64,000 nucleotides of DNA from Perca fluviatilis (lineage: Eukaryota; Chordata; Actinopteri; Perciformes; Percidae): assembly GCF_010015445.1 (NCBI RefSeq), contig NC_053126.1, positions 5,606,249-5,670,248 of the forward strand, in the 5' to 3' direction. The notes below the pieces were generated by a model that made no database searches, was not told where the DNA came from, and saw only the letters and a program-made list of their open reading frames with translations. This document shows, in pieces, positions 54,545 through 64,000 of this stretch (position 1 is the stretch's first letter; each line of letters opens with the position of its first letter). The translations under genes were made by a program, and so were the position numbers.

Positions 54545-57201
54545 GGACCCTGTTTGAAGGCCTTAGGCTGGGCTTTGGATGGATATAGGGGGCAAATAGA
54601 GATTGGAAGGCAATAACACACACCTTAAAGGGTTACAAAGGTGTGTAAGTGTGCGCATGTGTGTTTGTGGGATAGCTTACAAAGATAAGCAGATAAGATA
54701 TTCTGACATCAATCGAACGAGTAATCTTAGAAAACAGCACATATAGTCACTTGGTACCGGTTTAAACCACTAGCAGCACATTATCAAACTTTTCATTTTA
54801 CCTCTCCCGTACTGAAATGCCACCATACTGGCAGACGTCTTTTGTCATTTTAAATCGGGAATACGTCACATTAACGACATTAACACCTTGCGGGCTGTCC
54901 TCGAGACGTCACGCAGCCATCTCAGAGCGAGTACAAATATGATATAGCCTATAATAAAATCAGACATAACCAAAAGATCTCAAAAGAGTAGAAAATATTA
55001 AACCTATTGAATATCAACAAGACAATCTTCAGTCTCTGCAGCAAAGCAGACAGAGGGCAACGTGGTAAGAAACATACAAGAAAATTAACATGATAATCAC
55101 ATATATATACTATATATACAGTATACTATATACTGTATATAGATACTGATAGATCTGATACAAACTCTATACACAATAGTGTAACAAAGTGGGCTAAAAG
55201 CTCAGGAACGGAGGGTTGTTTCAACTTTAAATCACAAAGAAGAAAGGCATTACTGGGGAAAACACCAATCTGATTACTTTGATGATGGTGGGAGCAAGGG
55301 GCGGGACCTAAACGAGATTTGGCGAATCATTATCATAAGGCCTGGGAGAGTAAGGCCGCCCAAAAGCTCACAACCCTGAGCACGACATTCAACAGTCTCA
55401 CCCTAAAAACGGTTAAACTAGGCACGTGGGGGAAAAAAAATCAGCTAATAAGCAGCTATGAGAGACGAAAAGAAGAACATGTAAAGGGGACGTGTGTTAG
55501 TTTATCTGTGTCTAAGGGCGAAGGGGCCACACCGGCATACAGAGAAGAGGCAGGTGGGGGGGGTAGGTAAATACTCTAGGAAGACATACATTGACTCCCA
55601 GTCAGTCTCCTCTGCAGCGGAGCTCATTCAAAGTGCACTCACGTCTAAGATGATTGCCTGGAGGGGCTGATCGAACGGGGTAAGATAGAGGTCCATAAAA
55701 CAGCAGAAGCAAACTCAAAATAAAATCTAACACAGGACATTTAGAGGTTGAAACAATGCAGCCAAGACGAATGAACAAAAGCAAATCTGTGGAAGATATT
55801 GTCAAAATGAAATTATGTTCATGATGTAATCAGTGCATAGACCTTAATGCATCTTCGACCGACTGCAATGTTTACAACCCTGAAAACACCTTAAAATAAA
55901 ATAAAATAAATAAATAAAAAGGACAAATCCACCCTTTAGGACCCCAACACTGTCAATACATCAACTTGTTCAGTGCATTCACGGAGTCACTTTGTGATCA
56001 AGTGTTATGGTTTACTTTTCTTGGTTACCCATTTTTGTCCTACGTTTCCCAGTATGCTTTTCAACATCAACCAGTCACTGAATGAATTGAAACTGGTGTC
56101 TCTACATCCTCTGGGATCCATTTCGCACTGTTGTTGTTGCTCAACCTCAGTGCAAAAATGGGCGAGCGACTACATAAGAGATACATCGACATGAACTGGT
56201 TTCATAGTGTTTACGTGTTCTCTGGGTGGATCTTTCCTTCAAGATAAGAAACTCAAAGATGAAAATGGGAAGTGCTTTTAATAGTACAAGATTCCTTCCT
56301 CTCTCTTTAAGCCTGAGTCTCTGGGGGAGTCAAGAAGTTTTAGTAGCACACGGGACAGTTTGGACAGCCTGCCCGAATTAGGATTGTCACGGTGACTCAA
56401 AGGGGTTAAATTAAAGGAGGATAGACTTTAAGTGTTTTTTTTATTTATTTAAGTGCTCTCTGTTGGGACTGTGCGTCTCTTTCTCGGTCTGTCGCTCCTG
56501 CTGTTCTGTAGATACATTTACATGACTGTAACATGACCTGTAACATCACCACTGCAACATCATAATCACAACGTCACATCACCGCCGCCTGCGTCCGTCT
56601 TTCTGTCCATCCGTCCTGCCAGTGCAGAGGGAGGACGGACAGACAGACGCGGTCCTCTCTCCTGTATCATCATTCACAGTTCATTAAAGCTTCTCGGCTG
56701 TTTACCTCTTTAGAAAAAAGTACTCTGACATAAATCTATTACATGAAAATAAAACACTCATATTTTCCTCTATATAACTGTGTGTGTGTATTACATGGAG
56801 GGGCGTATTTACATGTCTGTGCATGTGTGTGTGTGTGTGTGTTTATGCAGATATTTACATGTAAAAGGGGACTGAAGTGCTTGTGTGTGTGTTCAGAAGC
56901 TTTTCCCATGAACACTAACAAGTGAAATAGTTTGATGGGGGTCTGTGTGTGCAAAGGTTTTTCAGGAGACGTGTTCCGTGTAATACTGTCTCTCTAGTGT
57001 CTCCCGTCTCTGTAGTAGAAGCTGCTCAAGACAGTCCAGTCTGAAGTGTGTTATTGTGTCGGAGCGGTTGAGTTCATTGAAAGATCCATCATGAAGATCA
57101 GTGATTAGACTTGGAAAAGACCGGTCGCTGTCTGACTCGGCGGCGAGTCGGGCCTTGATCTGGTTTCAGCAACTCGTGGGGAGTTTTTTTCTTTTGTTTG
57201 T
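53820..57201 (-). other. tnrc18: Probable long 3'UTR of tnrc18
   Basis: About 3.4 kb almost free of transposons, in contrast to DNA on its left, but with a (TC)n run (54157-54183) and a TG run (54509-54542). No coding frame. Low repeat load and position behind the stop suggest transcribed 3'UTR. Confidence 0.45.
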
Positions 57202-63346
<6,145 letters not shown>

Positions 63347-64000
63347 CTGGACAGAAGCAGAGAGCCAGCAGGTTTTAGGGCCTATCTGAAATATGGGACC
63401 TATATGCTCCTCATGCTTTCATCATAGCTGCGGGGAATTATAGCTATTCAGGTTTCTTAACAAGAAAAAACTCAAACATCCAAATAGAGGCATGCTGTTG
63501 TGCCAAGATTATCAGCTATAATGGCATGCTCACTGAGCCAAGATTATCAGCTATTTTGAACAACATTGTGTATTTTTTAATAATATGTGTGCACTCTGCA
63601 GTGTTCACTCCCTCCTAAAACATCAACATGTTGGAAGCACCCTGTCTGCAAAAAGGAAAATATTTACACCAGCTTCTGATGTGCAGATATCAACAAAAGT
63701 GCCCACAGGGATAAACACTGTAATGTTACATGGTGTTTTGAGCACCATGCTCAATTAATATTTTCATTTTTTGTAAGCAAAGGGTTTCATGTTGTCTCTT
63801 CCCGGTATTTGATCACGGCCGAACCAGGCTTTGGGAAAAAAACAACAACCATCAAATAACTACTTTATATACGGATATATATTTAATTTAAAAAAGAGTA
63901 GCGATGTACCGGAATAGCTCTAAGTTAGCGGCACTCTACTGGGAAAATACTTGACTAAAACCATCAACATACATGCACCACGCATTCATGCAAATGCAGA
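63347..64000 (-). other. tnrc18: tnrc18 intron, no further exon seen
   Basis: AT-rich DNA. A short direct repeat (CCAAGATTATCAGCTAT at 63502 and 63539) is the only structure noted. Confidence 0.6.

Overview
The window is vertebrate nuclear DNA from a ray-finned fish, very probably a percomorph teleost. This rests on four spliced genes with GT-AG introns and vertebrate orthologues, a Sleeping Beauty-type Tc1 transposon, several hAT-like and TTAA-flanked miniature elements, tRNA-derived SINEs, LINE 3' tails of fish type, and very dense (CA)n, (TA)n and tetranucleotide microsatellites. Nothing bacterial, viral or CRISPR-like was seen. Intergenic and intronic DNA dominates; only about 4.2 kb is coding.

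Layout. 1-3350: transposon-rich flank with a decayed Tc1 element (424-2030) and a RecQ-helicase-like fragment. 3360-3428: last coding exon of cpsf4 (+). 4362-7378: atp5mf (-), four coding exons, tail to tail with cpsf4. 7400-19980: gene-free DNA made of miniature transposons and long CA/TG/TA microsatellites. 19980-39000: slc29a4 (ENT4/PMAT) on +, with a probable untranslated first exon near 20.1 kb and coding exons from 22642 to 38820. Nine coding exons join in phase; the remaining one, encoding TM1, survives only as a ten-codon remnant inside a poly-T tract at 25.5-25.9 kb. 39-53.8 kb: intergenic, with a roughly 70-copy 26-bp minisatellite (41901-43725) and a foldback element with arms of about 260 bp (46609-48187). 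53.8-63.35 kb: 3' part of tnrc18 (-), with a long probable 3'UTR and five coding exons including the BAH domain; the gene continues past the right edge.

The genes do not form one pathway. cpsf4 is an mRNA 3'-end processing factor, atp5mf a subunit of mitochondrial ATP synthase, slc29a4 a plasma-membrane organic cation/monoamine transporter and tnrc18 a chromatin BAH protein. The order reads as conserved synteny: cpsf4-atp5mf and slc29a4-tnrc18 are each neighbouring pairs in human, both on chromosome 7 but on different arms.

I found no convincing new biological system. The best leads are the slc29a4 exon swallowed by poly-T, the long foldback element, a tandem trimer of tRNA-like units in an slc29a4 intron, the minisatellite with a palindromic core, and several nested transposon insertions with readable target-site duplications.
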